From the NCBI GenBank assembly GCA_023653785.1, contig JAMKCH010084986.1, positions 62,001 to 126,000 of the forward strand: a stretch of 64,000 bases of DNA, written 5' to 3'. Under the pieces are notes generated by a model. The model was not told the origin of the DNA. It saw only the letters and a list, made by a program, of their open reading frames with translations, and ran no database searches. The DNA comes from Ophioderma brevispina. Taxonomy: Eukaryota > Echinodermata > Ophiuroidea > Amphilepidida > Ophiodermatidae. This document shows, one piece after another, positions 11,601 through 23,697 of the stretch. Numbering within the stretch: position 1 is the first letter of the stretch; the number at the start of each line of letters is the position of its first letter. A program made the position numbers and the translations under genes.

Positions 11601-13780
11601 TAGTTTAGTTTTTGCCTTGTTTCACGCATAATACCAGTTTTTGTTAATCACATCCAGGGGCATCCCTAGTCGTTTTCATAGATGTGGGGGATTCGGGTGG
11701 GTGTCGTTAGGGGCAGGGTCCCGGCCGATTTCCGACAAACCGCCATGACCGACATTAAAAACGATACTCGAAACATGTTAGTGGGTGTGTTCCCTAAAAC
11801 GTGGTTTTTTTGACAGATTCCCTGAAAAAAGGGTGAAACAGTAGAAACGTATGTTACAATTTTCGTGGAAATGAACCATTTATGCATGGCATTTAAATTT
11901 CTAATGTAGTTGTATCATACTTAATTCCCATTGGCATTTGAAGGGAAAATTTCAATTTTAGGTCTATTTCGTTTTTTTTCTTCGAAAACTAAGTCGGTGG
12001 ACCCCAGTTTTTATGGGCGACGAAAAATTAAAAAGGTTCTTAACATAAGTAGAAAATCAAAAATCTTCGATTTGTTTATTTTATACCTGAAAACGGCACC
12101 ATTTCCGGTTTTCCCATTGAGCTCTGTACACATTTTTGAAAATAATACACTTTTGAAGCCCTCTAGCTCAAAAACGAAGTCGTGACCCCCATTGGTTTTA
12201 TTTAGATTTGTCACCTACATCAATGAAAATACCATGTATCCAAAATTACGAAATTGAATCGATTATTTCAATTATCCTCAATAAACGTAAGTTAGGTCTG
12301 ACTTTTTATGTTGTAGTACCTCATTGGCTATTAAATCCTGAGGTTTACTACAGGTCTGTTTTACTACTTGTCCTACCAGTTTTTTTGTAGCTCAACAACC
12401 ATGAAATCTTCTAGCCGGTGTGCTTTCCAGCTTTAGTAGAAATTTCAAATTATGTGAGACTCCTTGCATATTTAGACTAGTGTGGTATTGATATGGGTTT
12501 CAATCCCCGGCAATGCAAACATTATGGACCTTTGTTTTGCCATTACAAAACATTGGGACCATGGTACAAGTTCCTGTACAGCTCAACTTACCTGGAAACT
12601 GATCATTCAGTTACACATGGTCCAGTTTAATGATTGAAGGACTTCGGCCATTGTTGGCCAGGATTCCAAATCCGTTTTGCGCTAATCTCTTAATACAAGT
12701 TGGCCCATTTTGATGGCCAAATCAAAACGTAGTTGTGTTTATGTTGTCCATTGATAGAAGAATGCATTATTCCTACAATGCTGGATAAGGAATGATATTT
12801 TGCAGTGTCAAGGTAAGTTTATGTTCAAAATACAATGTTTAATGAAATAATTGCTGGCGTTTTCATCATAATACTTCAATTGAAACACCAAAGGCATCCT
12901 TATATGTGACCCCTTTTTACAAACCCCGAACAGTTGGAAGTGACAAGCACCCTTTTGGCAATAATGGTTGTTGTGAATACCGGTAATCACATAAAAATTA
13001 ATCAGTTTTTAAGACCTTATTTGTTTTGCCTCGCTATTTACATTCACCCAACCAAAGAAGGCAGACAACTGTCTACATAAATCACAGCTGACTGTTAGCA
13101 TTCCAGTCTTTTGTTGACTTCAAGTAAAAGAATACCTCCCGAATCCAAAAGCATGTGGGATACAGCATTTTTTGTCATACATACAATCCACACTTGCTAT
13201 TGGGATTAGTCTATATAACGGCAACTAACGTCATACTTGCTTTTATGTTAAAGATTAATAAACTGGGATTTGGATATTTCTGACTGCTCTGATCAAATGA
13301 GGAATAAGTCCCTGCGACTTGTTCCTGGGTTTGCAATGGTGGGTCACATATGTGAAAATAATTATTTTAAGGTCAAACAGTTATTTCTATGCTACATTAA
13401 CTATACCTGATTTAATACCAGAACTTTTTTAACCTGTGGCATTAAATAATTCCTCTTGCCTCTCACGGACAATGGACAGACCTAAAACTTTTAATGAGGT
13501 CTCACTTATTTGAAATCCACTATAGTAACTTTGCATTTTCTAATGTAATTTCCAGCCCTTTAGGGACGCAATGTTTAAATTTGTCGAGTGTAATATCAGG
13601 ACAATTGTTTCTGGCACTTGGGTCCATTTTATGTGACGCGTTCATTTGTTGAAGATTGCTCTTATCATGGAAAACAATTGACATGTACTGGCATCGTATC
13701 GATTAAATTTAATTCTTTAACATCTGTGAAAATGTAAGCAATTTCATTGGTTGATGCCCGGGTTCAATTCCATTAATTGA
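11600..13780. other. Non-coding, nothing recognised
   Basis: The opposed frames at 11931-12214 are mirror images of low-complexity sequence. A degenerate sequence resembling a tRNA B box (GGTTTCAATCCCCGG, about 12497) lacks any foldable cloverleaf. No exon was found. Confidence 0.5.
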
Positions 13781-13794
13781 CCAAGCCAAAGGTA

Positions 13795-13930
13795 GTACGG
13801 CGCTGCGTATTGAAGTTATTGTTAGGTTGAAGCACTCGCGTCATACCGCTTTTTGCACTTTCGTCGCCGCGCGCCTGCGTTGCGTATGATGGTTGCGTTC
13901 AGCGGGTTGTTCGATTGTTGTCACTGGGTG
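13795..13930. promoter_or_regulatory. CpG-dense patch about 0.7 kb before a BUD22-like exon
   Basis: A short run rich in CpG (GGCGCTGCG, CACTCGCGTC, CGTCGCCGCGCGCC). It precedes the first well-supported exon of the BUD22-like gene, but that exon encodes an internal part of the protein. The patch is therefore either an internal or alternative promoter or unrelated. There is no TATA or initiator evidence. Confidence 0.2.
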
Positions 13931-14023
13931 ATGGCAGTCCTTTCTTGTTTGGATTTAAGAAGCCGTGAATTTATCGCGAATTGGGGTTAAAGATGACCTT
14001 AAATGATAATTGCCGTTTAAGAA

Positions 14024-14209
14024 TGAGAATAAAGGTAGAATTTTGGGACCCGGTACTCTCTTTTCGACGAAATGAAACCGGCTTACCCATTATTTTTGCG
14101 TGGAAGAACTCGGCCTCCGGCCTCGTTCTTCCACTTAAAATAATGGTATCGCTTTGATTTCAATTCGTCCTAAAGAGAGTACCGGTTCCCAAAATCATAC
14201 CTTTATCTC
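14024..14209. mobile_element. Palindromic foldback element (about 186 bp)
   Basis: GAGAATAAAGGTAGAATTTTGGGA at the left is mirrored by the right end, which also carries the complement of GGTACTCTC and the AATAATGG block. The centre is a tight hairpin, GTGGAAGAAC...CGGCCTCCGGCC...GTTCTTCCAC. It lies in the presumed intron just before the BUD22-like exon at 14574. Confidence 0.8.
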
Positions 14210-14573
14210 TAATTGAATACAAGACTTCTGACAGTTACAATGTTGCCAATTGTTCATGTTTGTTCATCATGTTCCACTTGGAGCTTGTTGGAGACTGTAA
14301 TAGTGTGCACACATTTGCCGGGGTCCTTTCCCTTTGTTCCCTGTGAAGCTCCACTTTACCATTATTAGTTGAAGTGCATGAGTCCATGACATTAGTCAGA
14401 ATTTGGCTGACAGCTGTACTTTAAAAAAAAAAAATTGATATTTTAAAAAATTAAATATTTAGGTAATTTTTTGCAGTGGAACATTTCAAGGTTGTTTGTG
14501 GTAATTATTTTTTACCAAAGATAACAATTTAGAAAGTTCTTCTTAAAATGTCATTTGTTTTATTTATTTTCAG

Positions 14574-14655
14574 CCTAATGCTTCTGCTGCAGATCGTGCG
14601 ATGGCAAGGCTTGTCAATTATGAACTTATACGTAGCAAGGTAGCCCAATTTAAAG
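14574..14655 (+). CDS. SRFBP1: BUD22/SRFBP1-like gene, internal exon
   Basis: The acceptor TTATTTTCAG and donor G|GTAAGT flank 82 bases starting in phase 0. The peptide PNASAADRAMARLVNYELIR matches the conserved BUD22-family motif (S/T)(A/T)xxRAxARLxxHxxL found in SRFBP1. This family acts in 18S rRNA maturation in yeast; in vertebrates the protein binds serum response factor. The exon ends with one base of a split codon. Together with the C-terminal exon at 18296 this identifies the gene. The upstream part encoding the N-terminal helices is not securely located. Confidence 0.72.
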
Positions 14656-15599
14656 GTAAGTTACAACATTTTGAAATAAAGAATTTTTCACATATTAAGA
14701 GATGTTAAAATTACAAAGGTAATAATAAGAAGCATGTTTGTCCAGTTGGTGAAAAAGCACAGGGGATCGTGATATTTAGACCGTTAAATAATGAGTCAAT
14801 GGTGGCTTTGTGTCCCTGGGCAAGAAGATACTTAATCTCAATACCTCGCCAACCCATAAGCAAAATATGGGGAGCTGTTATGGGGTCTTTAAAATCTAAG
14901 TGCTGATAGGCAGGTTTGCTGTACCGCATGCTATGAGCAGCCACCTTGGTGAAACGAAATGATTGCGACGATTTCCTGAAGGCGGCATAATAATGATCGG
15001 CAATCGGATTTGACACTGTTTATGGTGATTTAGCACCTATATAAAAATGGTTATTTTTTTCTTTCAAGGTGCCATGGTCCGATCGCTAATATCCTCGTCC
15101 CCATTTACCGGAAGTGGTCAAAATTTTGGTATCTGAAGACCGCTATTTTTCTCATTTACCCTGTGAAATCTTAGGCTAAAGGGTGTTTGGATTCGTATGG
15201 ATGAGCAAAAATATGCCCGGTTTTGGTTGGTACTCTGTGGGATTTTTAGCTTATACTTCAAAAAGGGTTGAAATATCAGCACAAAACTTTACAGATGGGG
15301 TTTTGGGTTAAGGCCATTCTATCAAGATAAAAAATTTATAGACTTAATCGGATCATTCCCCCTTTAATCAAAATAAAGGTTCTTCTGGTACTATACATGT
15401 ATGACACAATAGTGTTGGTGTGTTGTTATACTAATGCTGCCTCCCTTGAATATTGTCTCATTTCATTATCTGCCATCAAACCACCATTAGGGCAATTTTG
15501 GGAGTAGTAGTTCACCTACATAACTGGTGTTAAATTGGAACCTATTCTGTAGCTACCATGTCACAAATAGGCCAGCATTGTACTGGACAGTAGATGCTG

Positions 15600-16362
15600 G
15601 AGTTGAAATGGAGGAGCTGCAAGCATTATTTAGGTCTCTTAAATTTGACAGATCTCAAAATTCAACGTCTTTAGAAACGCACCTTTTCAACCATGAACTT
15701 TTTTCCAATTGATAGATTTGGGGTTGAAGCGGATTTTCTCCAAATTGGCAAGAAAAAAACAGAGGAAACTTAAAAAAGAGCGTGCTTGAGGCGGTTAAAG
15801 GGAAGGAGACAGAAGCCGAGAGGACAGTGAAGGCAAGACAGTGACGAAAGCAATGCGAAAGCAATGACGAGAACTCTGAAAGTATGGACGAGATGAAGGT
15901 AGATCCAGATGGATGGGACAAGAGGAAGAATCTGATCTTCTCCATCCAAAACCATTAACTGATCTTTCGAGAGGAACCGTTTTCAGTCAAGAAGTGCAAA
16001 ATTGACTCAATCTCCACAGAAGCCATCAAGGACGCTCCAGAACCTGTGGATCAGGAATCCTTACTCTGCCTAAACATAAGCCAAAGTCTAGTTTCTTTAC
16101 TACAGAAGGGGGGGATTAATGAAGCCCAAGATGAAGGAATCTCTAGTGGTGATGAGAGAATCACCTCAAAGGAGTTTATCAAAGAGTTGAAGGATTTTCA
16201 TTGAGCTGAAGGCAAAATGAAAGCAGTCAAGGACTTCTTGAAAAGTCAAGCACTGCGGAAGGCAAAAAGTCTTGGTGGTCTGTATTTATGGGTCGGTTTA
16301 TCCAGAGAGAAAGTCACCTGGTAAACAGCAGAAGAAAAAAAGTGGCAGCGAGGAGCAAAGGG
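15600..16362 (+). pseudogene. SRFBP1: BUD22/SRFBP1-like middle region, frameshifted
   Basis: This stretch has coding composition but no single frame. Successive segments read as acidic and serine-rich (NDENSESMDEMKVDPDGWD), then KHKPKSSFFTTEGG, which resembles the short hydrophobic FF patch in the distal half of SRFBP1, and finally PERKSPGKQQKKKSGSEEQR, ending at a GGG|GTAACC donor (16362). Moving between segments needs several 1- or 2-base slips. The start boundary is not clear and 15600 is approximate. Either this large exon has decayed, or the assembly carries indel errors here. The clean flanking exons favour the second view. Confidence 0.5.
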
Positions 16363-17381
16363 GTAACCTCCATTAGAGAAACTTCAGACCTGGTGGATGT
16401 TGAATGTCTAGCTCCAAGTTCTTGTCAAATAACATTCCTCAACCTGAACACAGTTGTCACATAAGCCAATAAAATCAAAACCATCAGAATTATATTCATA
16501 ACCTGCCTAATAGTGCAATGCAATCAGATAACATTGTCGTAAGGCCTGCATGTAGGAGGTTTATAAGTTATGACCTCTGTATGTACGATTTTACACCTAA
16601 CCCAGCTAGCTGCATGTTGGAAAGTTGTGCCAGACGAATGTTTGTGTACCTCCTGTGTATTTTGAACATTGCGTATGTATACACTATCATGATATGTTGG
16701 GATATCCCCTATAGATTAATTGGTTAATTGCAGGGAAAATGACAATCTGTTATATACGGTAAAAGTGATCTTAACAGTAAATGAGGGTTGGGTGTGAATA
16801 AGGATAGTGACTTAGCAAGTTTTGTAACTATGTTAAATCAACGTTATTATTTGGACACTTGTGGAAAGTCTTGAACCATCAAGGTAGTTATGGGTTTAAA
16901 CAACCCCAAAAGATTGTTGCACATTCATTAACCTCTTGTCTTTTTCCTTAACCCTAACATGCCTTGGAAATGGGTAACCTTATAGTACATAGAAGTTGGA
17001 TCCCTATTGAAGTTGTAGCGATGTAGTTTCAAATATCCCCTTTTACTTTAAAATATCGATCTGTGCTTGGCTGAGATTCCTTGCCCTAAAACAACATTGA
17101 TATAGATTGTGGGGTGGTAAGTCATTATTGGAACCAGAGGTCTTTTTTTCGCTAATTTTTTAGCTTGTTTTAAATCTCAAGTACCCTTCGAGTTACGAAT
17201 AACTTTTTACTCGTCTAGAGGAAAAAATCTCTTAAGATCGGTGTACAGATATTGCAGTGGAAAGCTTCAAGATGAACCTTTTGGGAGAAAATGCTCAGGG
17301 TGCACTGTTTTTTAAATCCTGAGAATTGGCGAAATATGTGATTAGGGTATTACTGTCATTGTTGCCCTTTTTTCACCCCAG

Positions 17382-17561
17382 GAAAGGAAAGATGAAGGAT
17401 CCCAGCAATAAGAAAGGCAAATCAGGAAAGAGCCAAGGTGACGGTAATCAAGCCAAACCTCGCAAGATAGCACCAGTAGATCAGCCCAATGCTGTACGGT
17501 CGTCATCAGGAGAAAAAATGGTGCCAGGAATCAACTGTTTTAGAAATAAAAATGTACACAG
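17382..17561 (+). CDS. SRFBP1: BUD22/SRFBP1-like gene, penultimate exon
   Basis: A strong acceptor (TTTTTTCACCCCAG) and donor (CACAG|GTAAGA) enclose 180 bases open in one frame, beginning and ending two bases into a codon. The peptide is highly basic and hydrophilic (KMKDPSNKKGKSGKSQGDGN and onward to FRNKNVHR), as expected for the disordered region ahead of the BUD22 C-terminal motif. Its end phase does not match the start of the next recognised exon, so a short exon is missing between them or a base is lost or gained nearby. Confidence 0.65.
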
Positions 17562-18295
17562 GTAAGATGTTCATGGTTGTCCTAGGCATATTAGAGCAAT
17601 GTATTTTGTTAAGGCCTTTACTGCCTGTGCAGTCAGCCAGAGTGTCTAGATATTCCTACATGTCTGTTTTTGCATCTAGGTTGACAATTATACCATAATC
17701 CAAGGTTGAATGTTGCATAAAACTATATACCTTTGTAAAATGCAGCTAACAATGAGTCATTGAAGACCTCTCTGAATCTACAACTTGGGGGTTAAAATAG
17801 ATCAACATTAAAGAAGATAGGTAACAGAAGCTCACCTATACTTCGTCTTGTACTGAAGTGACATGTGCACGTATACCCAGTGCCGCCTTTCAGTTGCACG
17901 CTCCTGTGCCTTTGGGCTATGCGCAGGCTGAAGTCGGTGCAATGCTAACGCCACGTTGCTACTTCGTACTTCGAGCTGGACAGGTATAGGAAACACCAGG
18001 CTATACAGCTGAAAATGAACTTATATGCCTTCATATTAGGCAGTTTAAGACTGAACCAATCAACCGTATCTCTGCACAAGTTGCTTGTTGTAGCTGGGCC
18101 TAAATATGTGAGAACAAATTGTCAACCTTCCTATAGAGGTAACATAGGGTGAAATCAAAGTATCTTTTTGCTATTTCATTGCTGTCAATAGTGCCTTGGT
18201 TTTTCCAGAAAATAAAAATTTGAAGTGTTTCTACAAGTTTAACTTAACTGTCCATGAGTTTAAAAATAATTATTCATCTTTTATATATGAATTAG

Positions 18296-18435
18296 GCAAG
18301 GACAATCCAGCAGCCCAACAGAAGCCAAAAGAAGAGAAGTTGCATCCATCGTGGGAAGCAAAGAGGAAAAAGAAAGAGCAAGAGTCAAAGCTTGTGGCAT
18401 TTGCAGGCAAGAAAGTCACATTTGAAGAAGACTAG
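18296..18435 (+). CDS. SRFBP1: BUD22/SRFBP1-like gene, C-terminal exon
   Basis: After the acceptor ATGAATTAG the frame reads GKDNPAAQQKPKEEK and then LHPSWEAKRKKKEQ...VAFAGKKVTFEED before a TAG stop. LHPSWEAxxxxKEQQ...FxGKKxxFDD is the signature C-terminus of SRFBP1/BUD22 proteins, with the invariant HPSWEA and GKK residues in place and the usual acidic end. This exon is the strongest gene call in the window. It starts one base into a codon, which conflicts with the phase left by the exon at 17382. The role in ribosome biogenesis or SRF-dependent transcription is inferred from family membership. Confidence 0.85.
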
Positions 18436-18720
18436 TTCACCTGGTCTGTAAGTGATTGGTCTGAAATTTTAATGACCCATGGTGCTCTTTATTGATGATG
18501 CAGACAGGAAATGGGAATTTCTCAGGTTTTCATAATAAATTCTCGTAAAGTATTCTCCAAGGAACATGTCAGTCACACATTGCAAATCGTTGCCAATCTG
18601 GTCATTGTGGAGGAAAGTTTCCCTTTAAATATTATACACCCAACCAAAAAGACTTGGTTTCAATAAATACTTGTTGCTTTTAAATGAATGTAAATAAGAT
18701 AAAATGTCAACATGTTAAAG
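18436..18720 (+). terminator. Probable 3' UTR with polyadenylation signals
   Basis: Two AATAAA hexamers (18534-18539 and 18662-18667) follow the BUD22-like stop codon at distances normal for an animal 3' UTR. Either could be used. The site of cleavage is not visible. Confidence 0.5.
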
Positions 18721-20570
18721 ATATTGACCAAATGATACCCTTAGAAAATTATGCCCATTTTTTTTTATCCTGGTACAAATGATTAAAAAAAATAGGTAGC
18801 ATGTTTGGGAATTTTGTGCATTAAGAAAAAAAATGCATTTGTACAGATTTTTATCTAAAATAATGTTGGGATTTGTGAAGTGTTATCTTAATCTAGTTTC
18901 CCTTTTATCCAAAACACTAGCAAAATATGATTGGGAAATTGAAAGAAGTCAAATGGTTTCTAAATTTGTCTTGAATTTTGAGTCAATCCGCTTGAACTAC
19001 CTAGCGATTAGCTGCAAGGAAGAATGGTGGCAGGGCTGAAGAGGATTTGGCTGAAATATTTTAGAAACTAATGTGGTTACTCAAATGACTATAACACTGA
19101 TAAACCAAGACAGTCATTGCCCATGGGGTTAAGGTTCAAATTGTGATTGTAAGGGCAAATAAAACTGTTTGTCTCAAAGCTCCTCTATTCCAAACTTTAT
19201 GCAGAATGATTTTTTCCTGGAAATGTTAACATACAAAATCCCTGAAATGTTAAATGTACCATGTCAACTGTTCTACACAAAAAAATACACAAATGTTATG
19301 TCATGCATTTATTTTAACATTTAAAGTGGTGTGTTTTGATTTTTTTTATAAAAAAAAAAAAAATTATTTTGTGGAAAATATAACCCTCACTGATTTGCCA
19401 ATGCACAGGAGCTTTGAGACAATTTTATTTGGCCTAATCATGTTAGGCCTGCTATTCAAGTAAGCACTATAAACCATAGTAATGGGAAAAATTAGAGCCA
19501 ATTTGTGCCTTAACCTTGTCCGGTCTGAAATGTGGAGAAAATTGTGCAACGAGGTACGCAGTCTCTGCATGCTTGAAAGCTAAAATGAGTCTATACACGG
19601 TTAGCAATGGTCAAAGCTGCAATCTAATGACGACTCAATGTACAAAAGTACCGGTAATCAATGTTGACAAATGCAAGCATTAATTGGAGACTTGCAGCAG
19701 ATATTGATTGCTCTCTACTTTAAGTTGAGAGTCAGAGGGTTGATTTGAACCAATCCCATAATACATTGCAATATGTCTATATTATAATATACAAAACATG
19801 TCAGTACTTAGGGATAAGTGTTCAGGAAGTTTAAGAACTACATGGTATTTCATCACTATGTGTATAAGCCATGTTTTTTATGTGTTAAGAATAGGAACAG
19901 GTGAAGTTTCCCAAAACTGGTGCATTGTGGGATGACTCAATACACCCTCTGCTTCTAGATGGTGTGTATAAATGGCACAAACATCGGGAGAAACCTTCAG
20001 TTACAGGTCTACCGACTGACCTTCAGCATCTACCCCGCCTCTCGACACATGAAACATGGTAATTTGCAGTAGGATCATTGGAAGCCTTGTATTTTTTAGA
20101 CAAATTTACAAAATATTTTGCAGGAATTCTTTTTTTCATTACGATGATACAAGCAAAGTAATTTCTTTACTGTTAACAGAAATTATTTTACATTTACCGC
20201 CCATGTAAAAATGGTATACCAGATTCAAATGACATTTTGGATTCAAGGTATGTTGGTGACAGTCTTTGATATGATACAGAACAAAAATGATGTTATTGGA
20301 TAGTACTCCTTTAATAATCACAAAATCGGTGAAATGGCCACAATGAAACAAAATGCTTAAATATAAAGAAATGCTTGCATCAGTTGTGTGTGGCAGTCTG
20401 TCAGTAAAGAAGACATGATCTCAATTAGTGCACACATGCAGCAACAATCAAGTGCATTTGTGATCTGACACTGTAAATGAGGAAGAAAGTTGCAAAACTT
20501 GAATTTAGTTTTGGGGATTTTTTTGAAATCTCTATGATTTTGTTGAAATGTTCTTGTCACAGCACATTCT
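18721..20570. other. Non-coding, AT-rich, nothing recognised
   Basis: No exon signal and no complete element was seen. A 13-A run lies near 19351. The small frames on both strands have no splice context. Confidence 0.5.
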
Positions 20571-20573
20571 AAC

Positions 20574-21305
20574 TTAAAGGTTATGCTTCATGCAATTGAA
20601 GGTGCATTTTGTGATCCTAGTACCTCATTTTAAGTTTATGGTTCATTAGATATTGCCGAGAAAAGGTTATTTCCAAAACCTCTGTTGATTCTAACAGTTC
20701 GTTTTGTTGTTATGAGCAACTGTTTGTATTACGCTGCCCCATATGCCAGACAGAAAATACAAAATGACAAATTTCTTCAAGAGTAGATTGAATTTGCTGA
20801 TTTTTGTGTCGCCTGCCTTAAGGCAGGAAGACGCATAGGGATCGCTTTGTCCACTGTTGTTGTTGTTGATCTGTTGTTGTTGTTGATCTGTTGTTGTCTT
20901 TTGTCATGAAAGAGGGTTAACATTTGCCTGTAATATTTACATACTTTGATGGATTTAAACCAAACTTGGGTCACAGATTCAACATGGCATCCCCCCATTT
21001 GTTGATGAGGTCAAAGGTCACATACCAAGGTCAAAGGTCATATGCCAAGGTCAAATGTCATGTGAGGTCAAGTTGTAAGATAGTCTGAAAATGTAAAATT
21101 GACCTCATTTGAAACTTGGTTTATGGAGTTTACATGCAAACCCTCATTTTTTTATGAGGTCAAAGGTCCCATATTAAGGTCAAAGGTCATGTGAGGCCTA
21201 TCATTCACAAACCGCGACAGCAGGCGACACAAGCAGTCCAAGGACTGATGATTTTTTTTAGGTTAGTCGTGGGACAAGGCTGTGGATCACGAAATGCCCC
21301 TTTAA
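20574..21305 (+). mobile_element. MITE family T5, copy 1, split by repeat A
   Basis: The outer ends read TTAAAGGTTATGC and GTGGATCACGAAATGCCCCTTTAA. The left portion (20600-20800) matches the other copy at 49308-49633 block by block (TTTATGGTTCAxTAGATATxGCC; ACGCTGCCCxxATxxxCxxA). The insertion of repeat A at 20804-21258 interrupts the match, after which the T5 3' end resumes. Confidence 0.78.
20804..21258 (+). repeat. AGGTCA-rich dispersed repeat A, copy 2, nested
   Basis: It starts TTTGTGTCGCCTGCCTTAAGG and ends CAGGCGACACAAGCAGTCC. It contains a short (GTT)n tract and then the run AGGTCAAAGGTCACATACCAAGGTCAAAGGTCA in broken form. It lies wholly inside MITE T5, so it arrived later. Confidence 0.82.
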
Positions 21306-21559
21306 TGTTAGTCCTTGGCTTTTTGAGTAAATGATCATTTAAAATAATAACTTGTTATAATGCACTTGTGGAATGCAGATCAATATCTCCATATAGCAAC
21401 CAATTCTGAACAACAAAATTGACTGAAGCTTGGCACATAGATTATAAAGTAGACAATATTGGACAGTTAGAAGAGTATAGCTTTTATTCTTGCATATTTA
21501 ATATTGAATTGGGTGTTTATTATCATAGGAAATATACATGGTCATGCAAAATCAATTAT

Positions 21560-22078
21560 AGGGATAAGCAGCGATTTGGTGATCCGAAACATGGAAAAAA
21601 TCATAAAATTCGTATTTTGGTGTTTTTGTTACTGGCATAGATGTGCTAACATAACCTGCAAGTGGTTGACCTGAAATCTGTGTATTAAAGACAAGGCAGT
21701 ACTTTTTATCCGATCCTGTAATTTCTATAGGTGTGTATCAAAGATCAAAAAAGCCTTTCCGTGTGAATATCCCAGATTTATAAGCGTAATATTGTGCACC
21801 ATCATCCACCATGACATGTATAGTTTGACCTCAAACACAAATAATATTGATCTTTATTTTGTACTGGTGTAAACCACAATCAGCTGTTTAGTGTAGATTT
21901 TGAGACGTCATCGCTGTATGTCTATTTGCGGGAGACAGTATGACAAATTCCCTTCAATTTTTTTTCACTATTTGGTGTTTTAGTTATGTGGAATTGTACA
22001 TGCTTATCTTTGATTTATAAGCTAAAAAAATGCATTTCAACATTTTTTTATTCTCTCGCATTATCGCTGCTTATCCCT
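21560..22078. mobile_element. MITE family T4 (about 520 bp)
   Basis: Perfect 16-bp terminal inverted repeats, AGGGATAAGCAGCGAT and ATCGCTGCTTATCCCT. The right flank is TTAA and the left flank TTAT, consistent with a TTAA target duplication with one change. The interior is AT-rich and non-coding. Confidence 0.78.
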
Positions 22079-22722
22079 TTAATTGTATATGTGTGCAGTG
22101 TATAGAGCAATTTTACTAGTTTTATTAGTAGTACACAAGAGATAAATAACTAACAATCTTAACTTAATTTACTAGTTGGCTGTATGTATCACAAAAGATC
22201 AATAGCAATTAATATATAACAATACACATGATTGTAATTAAGATAATTACATCTTTAATTTGTCAAGATTATAATCTGAATAATTTTTCTTTTGACCCTG
22301 TAATGTGTATGTTCTTCCCAGGATGTCGCAAGTTTGAACTTGCCATATTTGTGGTTTAATACACAAATTAGTGTGTCTAACAGCTATATTTGTAGCCCCT
22401 AAAAGATTTAAACGAAAGGTTCTTACTCAAAGAAAACTTTAAATATGTTTGGGTTTGTTCCATAGTACCAAAAATGGTAAAATTCTGTGGCTTGTACATT
22501 TCCTTGGGCAGAGGAAAAATATGTTACACTTGGCTACATTGAATCACATTGCAAGATTTCGGCACCTTCACACCAGGTCTTTTCCTTGATGACTTCTTTC
22601 GTTGTTCTTGAAGTCTATAGGGTTTGAAACTTATATACCTTATCTAAGTATGGTCTGTACCATCTCGTCCTGAGTAGTTCTAGGTCACTCTTTGTACTTT
22701 CTGACTATTCGTTACTATAATT
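22079..22722. other. Non-coding, nothing recognised
   Basis: AT-rich sequence with no exon signal and no complete repeat. Confidence 0.5.
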
Positions 22723-23042
22723 CGAGGGTTGACAAACAGGAAAGACGTAACTCAAAAACACTGAAAAGATATTAAAGAATTCTTTAACTTGCTGTTCTAA
22801 TTAAACAACAAAAAAATTTTTCTTTAAAAAATTTTGTTTCTTTTTTATATAATGCTTTGCTTACAGTACCATATATGAGCTTAATGAGATGTTTACATTT
22901 TGATAATGAATAGATTGGTAGTAGAAAATATTAAAACATCACAGTTCTCAAAAAGCAGTATTACAGACAGAATTAAAGAAGAAAAGAAATTCTTTAATAG
23001 TTCTTTTCAGTTTGAGGTTAGTCCTTTGTTTGTCAACCCTCG
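22723..23042. mobile_element. Foldback element with about 70-bp inverted ends
   Basis: CGAGGGTTGACAAACAGG at the left pairs with GTTTGTCAACCCTCG at the right. Pairing continues through the ACTGAAAAG / CTTTTCAGT and TTAAAGAATTCTTTAA / TTCTTTAAT blocks. The 80-codon frame inside is an artefact of the arm. Confidence 0.72.
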
Positions 23043-23543
23043 CTCGAAGTATGTTAACGTCTCCACGGGATTCCAACCAAGATGTGTCGCACACACTTGT
23101 GATCCAATGTCATGTCTGGGAAAGAGCATTTTCTCTTCCTAGATGTGTGCTTACATACATGTGAAGATTCTCAGGTTTCACAGCAATTTTTGTCAGGTAC
23201 ACGTTGTTGGGTCTGTTCAATTCAGAGGGTCTTTCACCATCATCAGAATTGTCAGCTTCCAGGCATATGCAATATTTGTTTCAGTCTACTGGCAAGTTAG
23301 TCTGCAGTTGGAGGTTGTCCTTTTGATGACTTCAAAAAGAGCAAACCTTTCATCTTGCATGTCTTTCAACTGGTGTTCTATAGAGTTGCATTCTCTTGTT
23401 CTCTTTGTTTAAACAGTTTGTGTAAGATAGTTAATGGTATTTCCATGACTTCTCAATATATATGGGGAAAGTTGAAAATACAGATCATAGTGTCTAGCCA
23501 GAGTCAGTTTCATTATAAGTTCAGGTTCTGCTTTTTTCCACAG

Positions 23544-23697
23544 GACGAGTCCATGGCAGGTTTGCTGGCTTTGGTGAAGATGTACATACAGTGCATTAAG
23601 GATCCTTCCCTCCCTAGTCGCAACGCTGGGGACAAGTGCGACGTTGTGACCATGGCATCCTACTGCCAGTGTCTTTGTTCCCTCTGGAGACATTTAG
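23544..23697 (+). CDS. Cys-rich candidate exon, family not recognised
   Basis: A good acceptor (TTTTTTCCACAG) starts a frame beginning DESMAGLLALVKMYIQCIKD, followed by a Cys-rich stretch and SLWRHL, then a possible donor (TTTAG|GTCTTA). The amphipathic start and the even mix of charged and hydrophobic residues look protein-like, as in a helical-repeat protein. No partner exon was found nearby and the donor is weak. The minus strand is also open here (94 codons), so the assignment is tentative. Confidence 0.4.

Noticed and set aside
11931..12214. Overlapping frames of 84 (+) and 67 (-) codons
   Set aside because: Both are low-complexity Lys/Phe/Ser-rich sequence with no start or splice context, and they mirror one another.
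12480..12520. Possible tRNA (B-box-like GGTTTCAATCCCCGG)
   Set aside because: No A box at the right distance and no acceptor or anticodon stem can be folded.
15655..15955. Two minus-strand frames of 96 and 61 codons
   Set aside because: They are complements of the Lys/Glu-rich BUD22-like coding region and give Leu/Phe/Ser-rich shadow peptides.
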